From Grimontia celer (GTDB lineage Bacteria; Pseudomonadota; Gammaproteobacteria; Enterobacterales; Vibrionaceae): 64,000 nucleotides of DNA. The translations under genes were made by a program, and so were the position numbers. The stretch is taken from the NCBI RefSeq assembly GCF_900055185.1, contig NZ_FIZX01000006.1, positions 1 through 64,000 on the forward strand, given 5' to 3'. Under the pieces are notes generated by a model. The model saw only the letters and a program-made list of their open reading frames with translations, made no database searches and was not told the DNA's origin. Positions 26,407-35,390 of the stretch are shown here, in pieces (position 1 is the first letter of the stretch; the number at the start of each line of letters is the position of its first letter).

Positions 26407-27426
26407 TTACTTTGATGCGTGATAGATAGCGAACTTATTGCTTTTTGCCGCCGTCTCGCAATGTCCAAACGCTTTCTCAATAAATGGTGAATAACGAAGG
26501 AAGCTATTGGCCACAATGGTCAGGTCGCCCGCGCGATTCAGGTATTCAGGCGCTCGCTCAAGCAGTGTTTCCGTTGCGGCATAATGTGTTTTAAGCCCCG
26601 CGTGGAATGGCGGGTTACTCACGATATGATCGAACTTCCCCTCAATATTGCTATAAACATCAGAGGCATAAACCTCTCCGTCAAGATTGTTAAAACGCAG
26701 AGTTTCTTGTGCAGAAGCCACGGCGAGCGCACTGATGTCTACCATAGTAATTTGTGTATTCGGGTGACGCAGTTTGATCACAGAGCCAATCACGCCAGCA
26801 CCACATCCAAAATCGAGAACGTCGCCTTTCAATGTTGGCAGGTTGTCCAGAAGCAGTTGTGTTCCGGCGTCTAGCTCACCGTGACTGAAAACACCCGGAA
26901 GAGAGCGGATAGTCAGTGACTGCTCACCGGCATTGAGAGGATAACTCTTGTACCAGTCTTTCAAAGAGAAAGATACCGGTTGGTTATCGCATTCACCCCA
27001 ATAAAAACTGCAGCGGCGGGCTGAATCAAACTTGGTGACGCGGCCGTAAGGAGCGAACATCTTTTCTATGCTTTTCACACCGCTACGGTTTTCGCCTACG
27101 ACCGCAATTTCTGTACCTGTACCAAGTTGCGCCATCAGCATGGCCAGAAGAAACTCGGCTTCAGCCTTGGCTTTTGGCCAGTACAGCAAAACCATGTCAA
27201 CGTCAGGTGTTGCCTGATAACTCTCACCAAATTGCACATTAATGTTTTCATAACGACGCATTTGGTTAGCGTATGCAAGATTGGTTGTGAAGATGCTGAT
27301 ACTGGCAGCAGTACCTTCAAGCTCCGTGGCAAAGGTATCTTCCAGTTCACCGGCAAGCAGAACGTGTTTGCCTTCGAAATACTCGAGCTGGCGAGCTGCA
27401 ATTTGGCTAGGAGCAGTGTAGGACAT
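26407..27426 (-). CDS. rsmC: 16S rRNA (guanine-1207-N2)-methyltransferase RsmC
   Basis: 339-residue methyltransferase that modifies G1207 of 16S rRNA in the 30S subunit. It has a degenerate N-terminal half (~1-165) and a catalytic C-terminal half with the SAM-binding motif VLDFGCGAGVIGSVI (~200) and the m2G-type active-site motif IVSNPPFHAG (NPPF). Length matches E. coli RsmC (343). In Vibrio it neighbours chiS in the same way. It stands alone between two terminator-like structures. Confidence 0.95.
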   Translation of the reverse strand: MSYTAPSQIAARQLEYFEGKHVLLAGELEDTFATELEGTAASISIFTTNLAYANQMRRYENINVQFGESYQATPDVDMVLLYWPKAKAEAEFLLAMLMAQLGTGTEIAVVGENRSGVKSIEKMFAPYGRVTKFDSARRCSFYWGECDNQPVSFSLKDWYKSYPLNAGEQSLTIRSLPGVFSHGELDAGTQLLLDNLPTLKGDVLDFGCGAGVIGSVIKLRHPNTQITMVDISALAVASAQETLRFNNLDGEVYASDVYSNIEGKFDHIVSNPPFHAGLKTHYAATETLLERAPEYLNRAGDLTIVANSFLRYSPFIEKAFGHCETAAKSNKFAIYHASK

Positions 27427-27452
27427 GGATACCTCGGGGCTATCAAATAAAG

Positions 27453-27501
27453 AGGCGCGGATTTTCCCACAAAGTCACCTGTGAGGGAATATGCCGCGCC
27501 T
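27453..27501 (-). terminator. Long hairpin after the AI-2E family gene
   Basis: Leftward, AGGCGCGG pairs with CCGCGCCT and an inner TTCCCTCAC pairs with GTGGGAA, followed by CTTTATTT. The structure starts 31 bp after the stop of the upstream permease gene and 27 bp before the rsmC start. It looks like an imperfect terminator and also occupies the rsmC leader. Confidence 0.55.
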
Positions 27502-27531
27502 TAGGTTCCTTAAGCTCAACAGAGCCTAGTA

Positions 27532-28614
27532 TCAGCAGTTATCTTGCTTCTCAAGGAAGCTGTGGAATTCTGTTTCGTACATGCGGAACAGTACCAGTGT
27601 GAGCGAGAAAATGATGGGGCCGTATATCAATCCCATCAGACCATACACATGCAGACCCCCAATCAGGGAGAAGAAAATCAGCAAGGTGTTCATTCCCGAG
27701 TTGCCCTGCATCAGTAGCGGACGAAGGATGTTATCAACCGAGCCAACAACTATAACGCCCCAACCAGCCAGAAATGCGGCCCATTCCCATTGGCCAATGA
27801 GAAGCAGATAACCCGCTGCAGGCATCCAGATCAACGCAGTGCCAACAACCGGGATAAAAGAGGCGAATGCCATCATGGTGCCCCAGAACAAACCTGCAAA
27901 TCCTGCCAACCACATGGCGAAACCGCCAACAACGCCCTGCGCCAGCGCAGTCAGGAATGAACCGAGTACCGCAGATTTAGCCACTTTTTCTGCTTCATCG
28001 AGCAAGGTGTCTTCTTGACTGCGCGAAAGTGGACTGACATGACGGAGCATATTGATGATCTTGTCGTGGTCGCGAAGCAGGAAGAACAACACAAATAGCA
28101 TCAGCAGGAAATTAACGAAAACGCCGGTGACATCACCGAGTATTTTGGAGCTCATTCCCAGCATTTGAGAGCTCATAGAAGAAAGCGTTGACGCCGCTTT
28201 GGCAACCAACTCCTGCGGGTTAATAGAGTCTGTTGGTAGCCACTTATCTACCAAAGCCAGGCCAGTTTTCACAATCGGCGCAGCCAGAATCTCTTTTGCG
28301 CCTCCTTGGGTCAGCCATTCATAGGCACCGGTAAAAAATGTCACGCCCTGGCTCAGTATTGCTGCTGCGACGAAAATCATTGGAATGATAATGATCACAG
28401 TCAGTAGGGTGCAGGAAAGCGCTGCAGCAACGTTAGGGTGTGATGGCAGCTTGTTTTCAATCTTTTCATGTAGAGGGAAGAAAAGCAGGGAGACAATAAA
28501 TGCCAACACGATGGAGCCAATGTAGGGGGCGATCAACATATAACAGGCGTATGCTGCAAGGAGCAATGCGCCTATTAGTGTCCAGTGTCTCGGTTCGGCC
28601 TTGAATGATGCCAC
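27532..28614 (-). CDS. AI-2E family transporter (PerM/YdiK-like)
   Basis: 360-residue integral membrane protein with about eight helices, including a hydrophobic N-terminal pair (~15-45) and the conserved C-terminal block GLIYGPIIFSLTLVLFRMYE. DNILRPLLMQGNSGMNTLLIFFSLIGGLHVYGLMGL is the family signature region. The family contains an AI-2 exporter and Na+/H+ antiporters, so the substrate is open. The start is GTG 28614, behind an AAGGAG site. It stands alone, divergent from the small gene at 28711. Confidence 0.88.
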   Translation of the reverse strand: MASFKAEPRHWTLIGALLLAAYACYMLIAPYIGSIVLAFIVSLLFFPLHEKIENKLPSHPNVAAALSCTLLTVIIIIPMIFVAAAILSQGVTFFTGAYEWLTQGGAKEILAAPIVKTGLALVDKWLPTDSINPQELVAKAASTLSSMSSQMLGMSSKILGDVTGVFVNFLLMLFVLFFLLRDHDKIINMLRHVSPLSRSQEDTLLDEAEKVAKSAVLGSFLTALAQGVVGGFAMWLAGFAGLFWGTMMAFASFIPVVGTALIWMPAAGYLLLIGQWEWAAFLAGWGVIVVGSVDNILRPLLMQGNSGMNTLLIFFSLIGGLHVYGLMGLIYGPIIFSLTLVLFRMYETEFHSFLEKQDNC

Positions 28615-28710
28615 GGGCGGGCTCCTTATTTTCTCTCAGCGGTGTTGGAGATGAGTGTAGTTAGGAAGATATGATACGTTGTGATAATTCAACGAGAAAG
28701 GACAAAAATC

Positions 28711-28818
28711 ATGCCGTGTTGTGAAGGCAACTGCGAGTCCAAAAAACGACGCAAATTGAGCTTGCCGTTGCTTTGTGCTGTCGCCCTTGTGGTGCTTGTC
28801 GTGATTAACTGGCAATAA
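28711..28818 (+). CDS. 35-residue cysteine-rich single-span membrane peptide
   Basis: Too short for usual gene calling but well formed. An AAAGGA ribosome site lies 8 nt before the ATG, and the TAA runs straight into a terminator. The peptide starts MPCCEGNCESKKRRK, giving a CC-x4-C cluster and a strong positive patch. A ~19-residue hydrophobic helix with one more cysteine follows, and it ends INWQ. Positive-inside topology predicts an N-terminal cytoplasmic cysteine cluster, which could bind a metal. A possible -10 hexamer TATGAT is at 28670-28675. No family is recognised. Confidence 0.65.
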   Translation: MPCCEGNCESKKRRKLSLPLLCAVALVVLVVINWQ

Positions 28819-28843
28819 AAAACGGAGCCAAAGCTCCGTTTTT
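28816..28843. terminator. Bidirectional terminator shared by the small peptide gene and hemL
   Basis: An 8-bp stem AACGGAGC / GCTCCGTT with a CAAA loop is flanked by A on the left and T on the right, so it works in both directions. It overlaps the stop of the 28711 gene and ends 19 bp before the hemL stop. Confidence 0.9.
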
Positions 28844-28861
28844 CCATTCGATTCTTATTAA

Positions 28862-30151
28862 TTATTCTGCAGCGAGTTTGGCAAACGCGCGGTCAGCTGC
28901 CGCCAGCGTCGCTTCCAGCTCTTTCTCACCATGTGCCAAAGAAGTGAAGCTTGCTTCAAAAGCAGACGGTGCCAGATACACACCTTCATCCAGCATGAGG
29001 TGGAAGAAGCGTTTGAACTTCTCAACATCACACTGTTGAACGTCAGCAAAGCAATTGATGCTGTCTTTATCGGTAAAGAAGAAGCCGAACATACCACCTA
29101 CTTGGTTTATCGCCAGAGCAACACCGTGTTTGTCAGCAGCGGCTTTGAAACCTTCAGCCAAACGCTTGGTTAGCTCTGCAAGGTGGGCTTCATTGCCTTC
29201 TTTTGAAAGCTCGGTCAGAGCGGCTTCACCAGCAGCCATGGCAACAGGGTTACCAGAAAGCGTACCCGCTTGATAAACCGGGCCAGTTGGTGCGATGTAT
29301 TCCATCACGTCACGACGACCACCGAATGCACCGACAGGCATACCGCCACCGATAACTTTACCCAGGGTCGTTAGATCCGGCTTGATGTTGTAATGCGCCT
29401 GCGCACCACCCAGAGCAACGCGGAAACCTGTCATCACTTCATCGAAAATCAACAGTGCACCAAACTCATCACACAGCGCGCGAAGACCTTCAAGGAAACC
29501 TTCCTGTGGTGGAATACAGTTCATGTTACCTGCTACCGGCTCAACGATGATGCAGGAGATCTCTTCTGGGTATTGCTCGAAAGCCGCACGCACTGAGTCC
29601 AGATCGTTGAAGGTACAGGTGAGGGTGTGTTTGGCGAAATCTGCAGGCACGCCCGGAGAGGTAGGCTCGCCCAGTGTCAGTGCACCAGAACCAGCTTTCA
29701 CCAGCAGGCAGTCTGCATGGCCGTGGTAGCAGCCTTCAAACTTAATGAATTTGTCGCGGCGGGTAAAACCACGTGCCAGACGGATAGCACTCATAGTCGC
29801 TTCGGTACCAGAGCTCACCATACGTACCATTTCCATGGAAGGTACCAGCTTGCTAACCAGCTCAGCCAGCGTGATTTCGCGGGCAGTTGGTGCACCAAAG
29901 CTCAGGCCATTTTGTGCTGCGGTGATTACTGCATCACGAATGCTAGGGTGGTTGTGACCCAGGATCATAGGACCCCAAGAACCAACGTAGTCGATGTAGG
30001 CTTTTCCGTCTGCGTCATAAATGTACGCGCCATCAGCACGTTCAATAAAAATAGGGTCGCCGCCTACACCTGCGAAAGCGCGAACGGGAGAGTTCACACC
30101 GCCAGGGATGGTTTTACGGGCTTGCTGAAATAGCTCGGCTGATTTTGTCAT
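28862..30151 (-). CDS. hemL: Glutamate-1-semialdehyde 2,1-aminomutase
   Basis: 429-residue PLP enzyme that converts glutamate-1-semialdehyde to 5-aminolevulinate, the committed haem and cobalamin precursor. The PLP lysine is Lys265 in [30 protein letters not shown] holds the cofactor-ring aspartate, and [11 protein letters not shown] binds phosphate. Size and numbering equal the E. coli enzyme. Eleven bases before the ATG the sequence enters a 264-bp repeat element, and the AGGAAA ribosome site sits at the element edge, so the native promoter may have been displaced. Confidence 0.97.
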   Translation of the reverse strand: MTKSAELFQQARKTIPGGVNSPVRAFAGVGGDPIFIERADGAYIYDADGKAYIDYVGSWGPMILGHNHPSIRDAVITAAQNGLSFGAPTAREITLAELVSKLVPSMEMVRMVSSGTEATMSAIRLARGFTRRDKFIKFEGCYHGHADCLLVKAGSGALTLGEPTSPGVPADFAKHTLTCTFNDLDSVRAAFEQYPEEISCIIVEPVAGNMNCIPPQEGFLEGLRALCDEFGALLIFDEVMTGFRVALGGAQAHYNIKPDLTTLGKVIGGGMPVGAFGGRRDVMEYIAPTGPVYQAGTLSGNPVAMAAGEAALTELSKEGNEAHLAELTKRLAEGFKAAADKHGVALAINQVGGMFGFFFTDKDSINCFADVQQCDVEKFKRFFHLMLDEGVYLAPSAFEASFTSLAHGEKELEATLAAADRAFAKLAAE

Positions 30152-30162
30152 GGTTCTTTCCT

Positions 30163-30426
30163 AGGGTCTGTTGGCCTTTGGTGGTTAAATTTTGTTCTTG
30201 CGAAAAGCGTTTTAGGCGCGGCGAGCTTTATGACGCTTAGCATTCTAAGTAAATACAGCTCAACAAAGCATAAAGCGCTTTTAGCTGAACCCTTCGGGCG
30301 GAGTTTGTGGGGGCTTTCTCCCGCGTTATCGGCTTCTCGTGTAGGCCAGCTACACGTCGAAGCCTCTGCCTTGTATAAAGTCCCCACAAGCGCCGCAAAA
30401 ATCATCACCAAAGGTCAACAGACCCT
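30163..30426. mobile_element. MITE-like element, copy 1 (upstream of hemL)
   Basis: 264-bp non-coding element with terminal inverted repeats: the left end reads AGGGTCTGTTGGCCTTTGGT and the right end ACCAAAGGTCAACAGACCCT (one mismatch). The interior is shared with copy 2 along its whole length, including GGCGCGGCGAG, a CTCAACAAAGCATAAA block and a small hairpin GTGTAG...CTACAC. Both strands have fortuitous open frames but no protein-like content and no transposase. The left junction reads TA|GGGTCT, which hints at TA-target insertion. The ends lie 12 bp from the hemL start and ~140 bp from the erpA promoter. Confidence 0.8.
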
Positions 30427-30565
30427 GGACTATTTGATCATTAATTCACTGTCGATGCGTATTGTACGGGATACGTTTAAAGGGTGCGAGATGGATGATG
30501 AGGTAAGCATCACATCCGGCTTAAACTTGGTGTATATTGCAGGGTAAGTATCCGTGCGACGAGCA

Positions 30566-30598
30566 ATACTTGAACGAATTAGTCAGGTATTAGATAAT
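30566..30598 (+). promoter_or_regulatory. erpA promoter overlapped by an IscR type 1-like site
   Basis: A -35 TTGAAC (30570-30575) and a -10 GATAAT (30593-30598) are spaced by 17 bp, 36 bp before the erpA ATG. Positions 30566-30590 match the published type 1 IscR consensus (ATASYYGACTRWWWYAGTCRRSTAT) at 23 of 25 positions by hand count; the two misses are adjacent, in the left half. The site covers the -35, so repression by [2Fe-2S]-IscR is expected, as for E. coli erpA. Confidence 0.7.
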
Positions 30599-30633
30599 GC
30601 GGTCAGAATATAAAGAGTTAATGTGAGGTAACA

Positions 30634-30975
30634 ATGAGTGATGCCGCTTTGCCACTGCAGTTTTCTGAAACCGCAGCGAATAAGGTAAAAACGCTGATTC
30701 AGGAAGAGGAAAACCCGAACCTGAAGCTACGTGTGTATATCACTGGTGGTGGTTGTAGTGGGTTCCAGTACGGCTTCACGTTTGATGAAAGCGTCAACGA
30801 TGGTGATATGACCATCGAAAAAAGTGGTGTCACCTTGGTTGTTGACCCAATGAGTCTGCAATATTTGATCGGCGGTATCGTCGATTACACAGAAGGGTTA
30901 GAAGGCTCACGTTTCTTCGTTAATAATCCTAACGCAACGACTACCTGTGGTTGTGGTGCCTCTTTCAGTGTATAA
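30634..30975 (+). CDS. erpA: Iron-sulfur insertion protein ErpA
   Basis: 113-residue A-type carrier that delivers Fe-S clusters to apo-enzymes, including those of isoprenoid synthesis. The three cluster-binding cysteines are Cys41 in [10 protein letters not shown] and Cys105 and Cys107 in [10 protein letters not shown]. Size is typical (E. coli 114). A GTGAGGTAAC leader precedes the ATG, and an IscR-like site covers the promoter. The hemL/erpA neighbourhood is conserved from E. coli to Vibrio. Confidence 0.97.
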   Translation: MSDAALPLQFSETAANKVKTLIQEEENPNLKLRVYITGGGCSGFQYGFTFDESVNDGDMTIEKSGVTLVVDPMSLQYLIGGIVDYTEGLEGSRFFVNNPNATTTCGCGASFSV

Positions 30976-30996
30976 ACTGTAAGACACTCTTTAAGG

Positions 30997-31033
30997 CGCG
31001 GCAGTTCTTAGCAGAGCTGCCGCGTTTTTTTTT
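30997..31033 (+). terminator. erpA terminator
   Basis: A 12-bp stem CGCGGCAGTTCT / AGAGCTGCCGCG (one G-T pair) with a TAGC loop is followed by nine T residues, 22 bp after the erpA stop. Confidence 0.95.
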
Positions 31034-31099
31034 CAATGGACCAGCAGGATCAGCGTCCATTTTCTTTCACTGCAGTAACTACGTCAGGATGGAACGATT

Positions 31100-32188
31100 A
31101 TGACGAATGCAGGCGCGAAAACGTCTTTCCTTTCCCAGCGTCCCTGGGTCATTTCTTTAGTGCTTCTTTGTGGCTTGGTATTTTGGGTCGGAAGCGGTCA
31201 TAGCAACGAAAAATCTGAATCTGCAGAGGAAGAGGCATCAGCTCCTCTGACCCGCGTTGCGATTGAAACCTTCTATGCGGAACCCGTGACACGTTCGATC
31301 TCCCTGTACGGCCGAACTGCGCCGGACAGAGATGCCACGATTTCGGCAGAAGCTGCAGGTCGTGTGACCAAAGTAAATGTTCGTAAGGGCGCTTCAGTGA
31401 AGAAGGGAGAGTTGTTGATCTTCATAGACCGTGGCGATCGTGAAGCTCAGCTTGAGCGTGCGAAAGCGCTGTTGTTGGTTCGTGAAAAAGAATACAACGC
31501 AGCGAAATCGCTGAAGAAAAAAGGACTTCAGGGTGAAGTTGCGTTTTCCCTTGCTCAGGCCAACTTGGTTGAAGCCCGTGCAACGGTTGAGAACCTTGAA
31601 CTTGCTCTCTCTCACACTGAAGTTCGTGCGCCATTTGATGGGATTGTTGATGACATGAATGTCGAAGTGGGTGACTACCTTGGCATAGGCGATCCTATGG
31701 CCACGATTCTGGATTTGGATCCTTTGATTGTGACCGCAGATGTCAGTGAAAAGCATATCAGCCACATTGATGCCGCTTTACCAGCTAATGTGCTGCTGGT
31801 TAATGGTGCAATGAAAGAAGGGCGTTTGCGTTATCAATCCAGTATTTCATCCCCCGCAACCAACACTTTCACTATTGAACTTGAAATTCCGAATCCCGAG
31901 CAAAAACTGCCAGCAGGTATTAGCGCCGAAGTGGATCTCGCTTTAGAGCAACAGAGCGCAGTGAAGTTGAGTCCTTCAATGTTGGCTCTGGATGAAAAAG
32001 GTAATTTGGGAGTCAAAACCTTGCAGGGTGACAAGGTCGCCTTCGTTTCTGCGAATGTTGTTAAAGCTGAGCAAAATGGCGTTTGGCTGGCAGGATTAGG
32101 TGATGAAGTCGATGTGATCACTAAAGGACAGGGTTTTGTGCGTGACGGAGATGCTGTTGAGGCGGTACGTCAAGCGTCGGCACAATAA
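31100..32188 (+). CDS. RND efflux periplasmic adaptor (VexL-like)
   Basis: 362-residue membrane-fusion protein linking the RND pump to an outer-membrane channel. An N-terminal anchor (~17-34) is followed by an acidic linker, the beta-barrel strand VTRSISLYGRTAPDRDATISAEAAGRV, the lipoyl half-motifs GASVKKGELL and VRAPFDGIVDDMNVEVGDYL around a coiled-coil hairpin (~110-165), and an OB-like barrel. It starts behind AGGATGGA and is followed after 12 bp by the pump gene. Position between erpA and mepM/tyrS is that of VexLM in V. cholerae, recalled from gene order, not computed. No outer-membrane channel gene is linked; a TolC-type partner is assumed. Confidence 0.9.
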   Translation: MTNAGAKTSFLSQRPWVISLVLLCGLVFWVGSGHSNEKSESAEEEASAPLTRVAIETFYAEPVTRSISLYGRTAPDRDATISAEAAGRVTKVNVRKGASVKKGELLIFIDRGDREAQLERAKALLLVREKEYNAAKSLKKKGLQGEVAFSLAQANLVEARATVENLELALSHTEVRAPFDGIVDDMNVEVGDYLGIGDPMATILDLDPLIVTADVSEKHISHIDAALPANVLLVNGAMKEGRLRYQSSISSPATNTFTIELEIPNPEQKLPAGISAEVDLALEQQSAVKLSPSMLALDEKGNLGVKTLQGDKVAFVSANVVKAEQNGVWLAGLGDEVDVITKGQGFVRDGDAVEAVRQASAQ

Positions 32189-32200
32189 GGGGAGCATCAC

Positions 32201-35200
32201 ATGAGAACATTGATTGATGCGTCATTGGCCCGTACTCGTACGATGGTCACCTTGTTGTTGGTGCTTTTGGTGGCGGGCTTTTACACCTATCAAACCATTC
32301 CGAAAGAGTCTGATCCTGACATCACCATCCCAGTGATTTATGTCTCCGTCAGCCACGAAGGTATTTCTCCCGAGGATGCTGAGCGTCTTCTGGTGCGTCC
32401 GGTTGAGCAAGAACTTCGCTCGATTGAAGGCATCAAGGAGATGACGGCAACTGCGACCGAAGGCCACGCTTCTGTGACGCTGGAGTTTAACGTTGGTGTT
32501 GATCTCAATGAAGCCATGGCTGACGTGCGTGAAGCCGTAGACTTGGTAAAGCCGCGTTTGCCGGACGACAGCGACGAACCGACCGTCAACGAAGTCACTT
32601 TCGCCAACATGCAGCCCGTATTGTCGATTGCTTTGTATGGCGATGTTTCTGAGCGTGCGATTGTGAAAGTTGCCCGTGAGCTTCAGGAAAAGTTGGAAGG
32701 CTTCAAACAAATTCTGGAAGTGGATATCGCAGGCGATCGTGATGATGTCGTAGAAATCATCGTTGAGCCTTTGCTGCTTGAAAGCTATGGGCTGGATCAG
32801 CAGGACATCTTCAATCTGGTTTCACGTAATAACCGCGTTGTCGCGGCTGGTTATGTTGATACTGGGTATGGCCGCTTTTCTGTCAAAGTCCCATCAGTGT
32901 TTGAAACTGCAAACGATGTACTGACTTTGCCCATCAAGATTGAAGGCAATCAAGTGGTCACGGTGGGTGATGTCGCGACGGTTCGCCGCGCATTTAAAGA
33001 CCCAGAAAGTTTTGCCCGTCTGGACGGTAAGCCAGCAGTCGTGCTTGATGTGAAAAAGCGGGCCGGTGAGAACATTATCGAGACCGTTGAGCTGGCGAAA
33101 GCCGTCATGAATGAAGCGCAAAAGTCTCCGCTTTGGCCTGGTGCACTTCAGGTGAAATACACTTGGGATGGTTCTGAAGATGTGCGCTCGATGTTGACTG
33201 ATCTCCAGAACAACATCCTTTCCGCTATCTTGCTGGTGGTGATTGTTATCATCGCGATTTTAGGGGCGCGCACTGCGCTGCTGGTGGGCGTTTCGATTCC
33301 CGGCTCCTTCTTGACGGGTCTGGTGGTGCTGTCATTGGCCGGACTGACGGTCAATATCGTCGTGTTGTTCTCTCTCATCATGGCTGTCGGCCTGTTGGTA
33401 GATGGCGCGATCGTAGTGACCGAATACGCCGATCGTCGTATGCGTGAAGGTGTGGATCGTAAAACGGCTTACCGCGAAGCGGCGCATCGTATGGCGTGGC
33501 CGATCATTGCATCGACAGCCACTACACTTGCCGCTTTTGCGCCGCTTCTGTTCTGGCCGGGGATCACCGGTGAGTTCATGGGCTATATGCCTCTGACGCT
33601 GATTGCAACACTTGCTGCATCGCTGGCAATGGCACTGCTGTTTGTACCTGTTCTGGGTAGCATGGTGGGTAAGCCTTTGCCTTTGACAGCGGAGCAACAG
33701 GCTCGTACTCATGCACTCGAGCAGGGTGATTTCTCCCAAGCCCGCGGCATTACACGCGCCTATATCAACACGCTTTCTGTTGCAATCAAACACCCTGTTA
33801 AGATTCTGATTGCGGCTGTGATTGTGGCTGCTGGTGTTATCTTTTCGTACGGCAAGTCAGGTCTTGGCTCCGAATTCTTCCCTGATGTGGATCCTGCGTT
33901 CTTTAACATCAAAGTACGTTCCCATGGTGATTTGTCGATCTTCGAAAAAGATGCCTTGATGGCTGAAGTCGAAGATCGTGTGATGGGGATGGATGAGATC
34001 GAATCTGTCTACACCAAAACCGGCGGTCAGGACGAAATTGGTGTTATCCAGATGAAGCCTGTCGATTGGCAAGAGCGTCGTAAGGTGAAGGAGATCATCG
34101 AGGAGCTGCGCGAGAAAACCGCTGACTTGTCCGGCCTTGAGCTGGAGTTCAAAAAGCCTGATGCAGGGCCACCGAGCGATCATGATCTGTCGATTGAGAT
34201 CAGCGCTGCAGACCATAGGCTTATCGCCCCCGCTGCGAAACAAATCCGCGATCTGCTCGAACAGGACCCTGCATTCACCAACTACAGCGATACTCTGACT
34301 AAACCGGGTATTGATTGGTCAATTGATATCAACCGCGAAGATGCTGCACGCTACGGGGCTGATGCTTTGCTGGTGGGTAACACAGTACAGTTCGTGACCA
34401 ACGGTCTTAAAATTGGTGATTACCTGCCAGATGACGCTACCGAGGAAGTTGATATTCTGGTGCGTTATCCGGAAGAAAAGCGCGATATTGGTCGTTTTGA
34501 TGAGCTTCGTGTTAAAACTGCTTATGGATTGGTACCTATCACCAATTTTGCTCAAATTAAGCCAGAGCCAAAGCAAGGCAACATAGACCGTGTTGATGGC
34601 AGACGTGTTGTGAAAGTGATGGCTGACATGACGGAAGGTTATAACCTCAGTTTGTCGCTACCTGGACTCAACGAACAGATTGAAAAACTGGGCTTGTCAC
34701 CAGAAGTGATAGTGACTTTGCGTGGGCAAAATGAGGAGCAGGATGAAAGCTCAGCCTTCCTGATGACAGCCTTTATGGCGGCATTGGCTGCAATGGCTTT
34801 GATCCTCATTACCCAGTTCAATAGCTTCTATCAGGCGTTTCTTATCCTAAGTGCAGTCTTGTTCTCGACAGTGGGTGTTTTCCTTGGTCTTCTGGTATTC
34901 CAGCGTCCGTTTGGGGTCATCATGTCAGGTGTTGGGGTGATTACACTGGCGGGTATCGTTGTGAACAACAACATTGTTTTGATTGATACCTACAATGTAT
35001 TGCGTCGCAGTGGTCTTGAAAAGATCGATGCCATCTTACGCACTGGTGCTCAGCGATTGCGTCCGGTACTACTGACGACCGTGACAACGATTCTAGGCCT
35101 GTTACCTATGGTTCTGGAAATGAACGTTGATTTGGTCAACCGCGGTATTGAGTTTGGTGCACCGAGTACCCAGTGGTGGTCTCAGCTTGCAACTGCTGTA

Positions 35201-35371
35201 GCGGGTGGTCTGGCTTTCTCTACGGTGCTAACGCTGGTCTTGACGCCCTGTCTTCTGATGCTGGCGCGTGAGCCTAAAGGCGTGAAGAAAGAAACTAACA
35301 TGGTTTGGCAAACCGAAGAGAAGGAAGCGCCACACCCAAAGGCACAACGGGAAGCTGAGCCTCAGCTTTGA
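32201..35371 (+). CDS. RND efflux pump inner-membrane subunit (VexM-like)
   Basis: 1056-residue proton-driven exporter with the 12-helix, two-porter-loop layout of the HAE-type RND family. TM1 is at ~13-31; helices 2-6 lie at ~335-495, and the second half mirrors this from ~535 onward. The proton-relay helix reads GLLVDGAIVVTEYADRR, so the usual second Asp of DD is Gly, as in several single-domain drug and lipid pumps. The C-terminus ends in a charged tail after VLTLVLTPCLLML. The substrate is unknown; the VexLM-type context suggests drugs or metal chelates. Confidence 0.92.
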   Translation: MRTLIDASLARTRTMVTLLLVLLVAGFYTYQTIPKESDPDITIPVIYVSVSHEGISPEDAERLLVRPVEQELRSIEGIKEMTATATEGHASVTLEFNVGVDLNEAMADVREAVDLVKPRLPDDSDEPTVNEVTFANMQPVLSIALYGDVSERAIVKVARELQEKLEGFKQILEVDIAGDRDDVVEIIVEPLLLESYGLDQQDIFNLVSRNNRVVAAGYVDTGYGRFSVKVPSVFETANDVLTLPIKIEGNQVVTVGDVATVRRAFKDPESFARLDGKPAVVLDVKKRAGENIIETVELAKAVMNEAQKSPLWPGALQVKYTWDGSEDVRSMLTDLQNNILSAILLVVIVIIAILGARTALLVGVSIPGSFLTGLVVLSLAGLTVNIVVLFSLIMAVGLLVDGAIVVTEYADRRMREGVDRKTAYREAAHRMAWPIIASTATTLAAFAPLLFWPGITGEFMGYMPLTLIATLAASLAMALLFVPVLGSMVGKPLPLTAEQQARTHALEQGDFSQARGITRAYINTLSVAIKHPVKILIAAVIVAAGVIFSYGKSGLGSEFFPDVDPAFFNIKVRSHGDLSIFEKDALMAEVEDRVMGMDEIESVYTKTGGQDEIGVIQMKPVDWQERRKVKEIIEELREKTADLSGLELEFKKPDAGPPSDHDLSIEISAADHRLIAPAAKQIRDLLEQDPAFTNYSDTLTKPGIDWSIDINREDAARYGADALLVGNTVQFVTNGLKIGDYLPDDATEEVDILVRYPEEKRDIGRFDELRVKTAYGLVPITNFAQIKPEPKQGNIDRVDGRRVVKVMADMTEGYNLSLSLPGLNEQIEKLGLSPEVIVTLRGQNEEQDESSAFLMTAFMAALAAMALILITQFNSFYQAFLILSAVLFSTVGVFLGLLVFQRPFGVIMSGVGVITLAGIVVNNNIVLIDTYNVLRRSGLEKIDAILRTGAQRLRPVLLTTVTTILGLLPMVLEMNVDLVNRGIEFGAPSTQWWSQLATAVAGGLAFSTVLTLVLTPCLLMLAREPKGVKKETNMVWQTEEKEAPHPKAQREAEPQL

Positions 35372-35390
35372 GGCTGAATTTTCATGCACA

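Noticed and set aside
30148-30547. Open frames on both strands across repeat copy 1 (87 and 105 codons)
   Set aside because: They arise from the repeat body; copy 2 does not keep the frames in the same way, and they have no ribosome sites.
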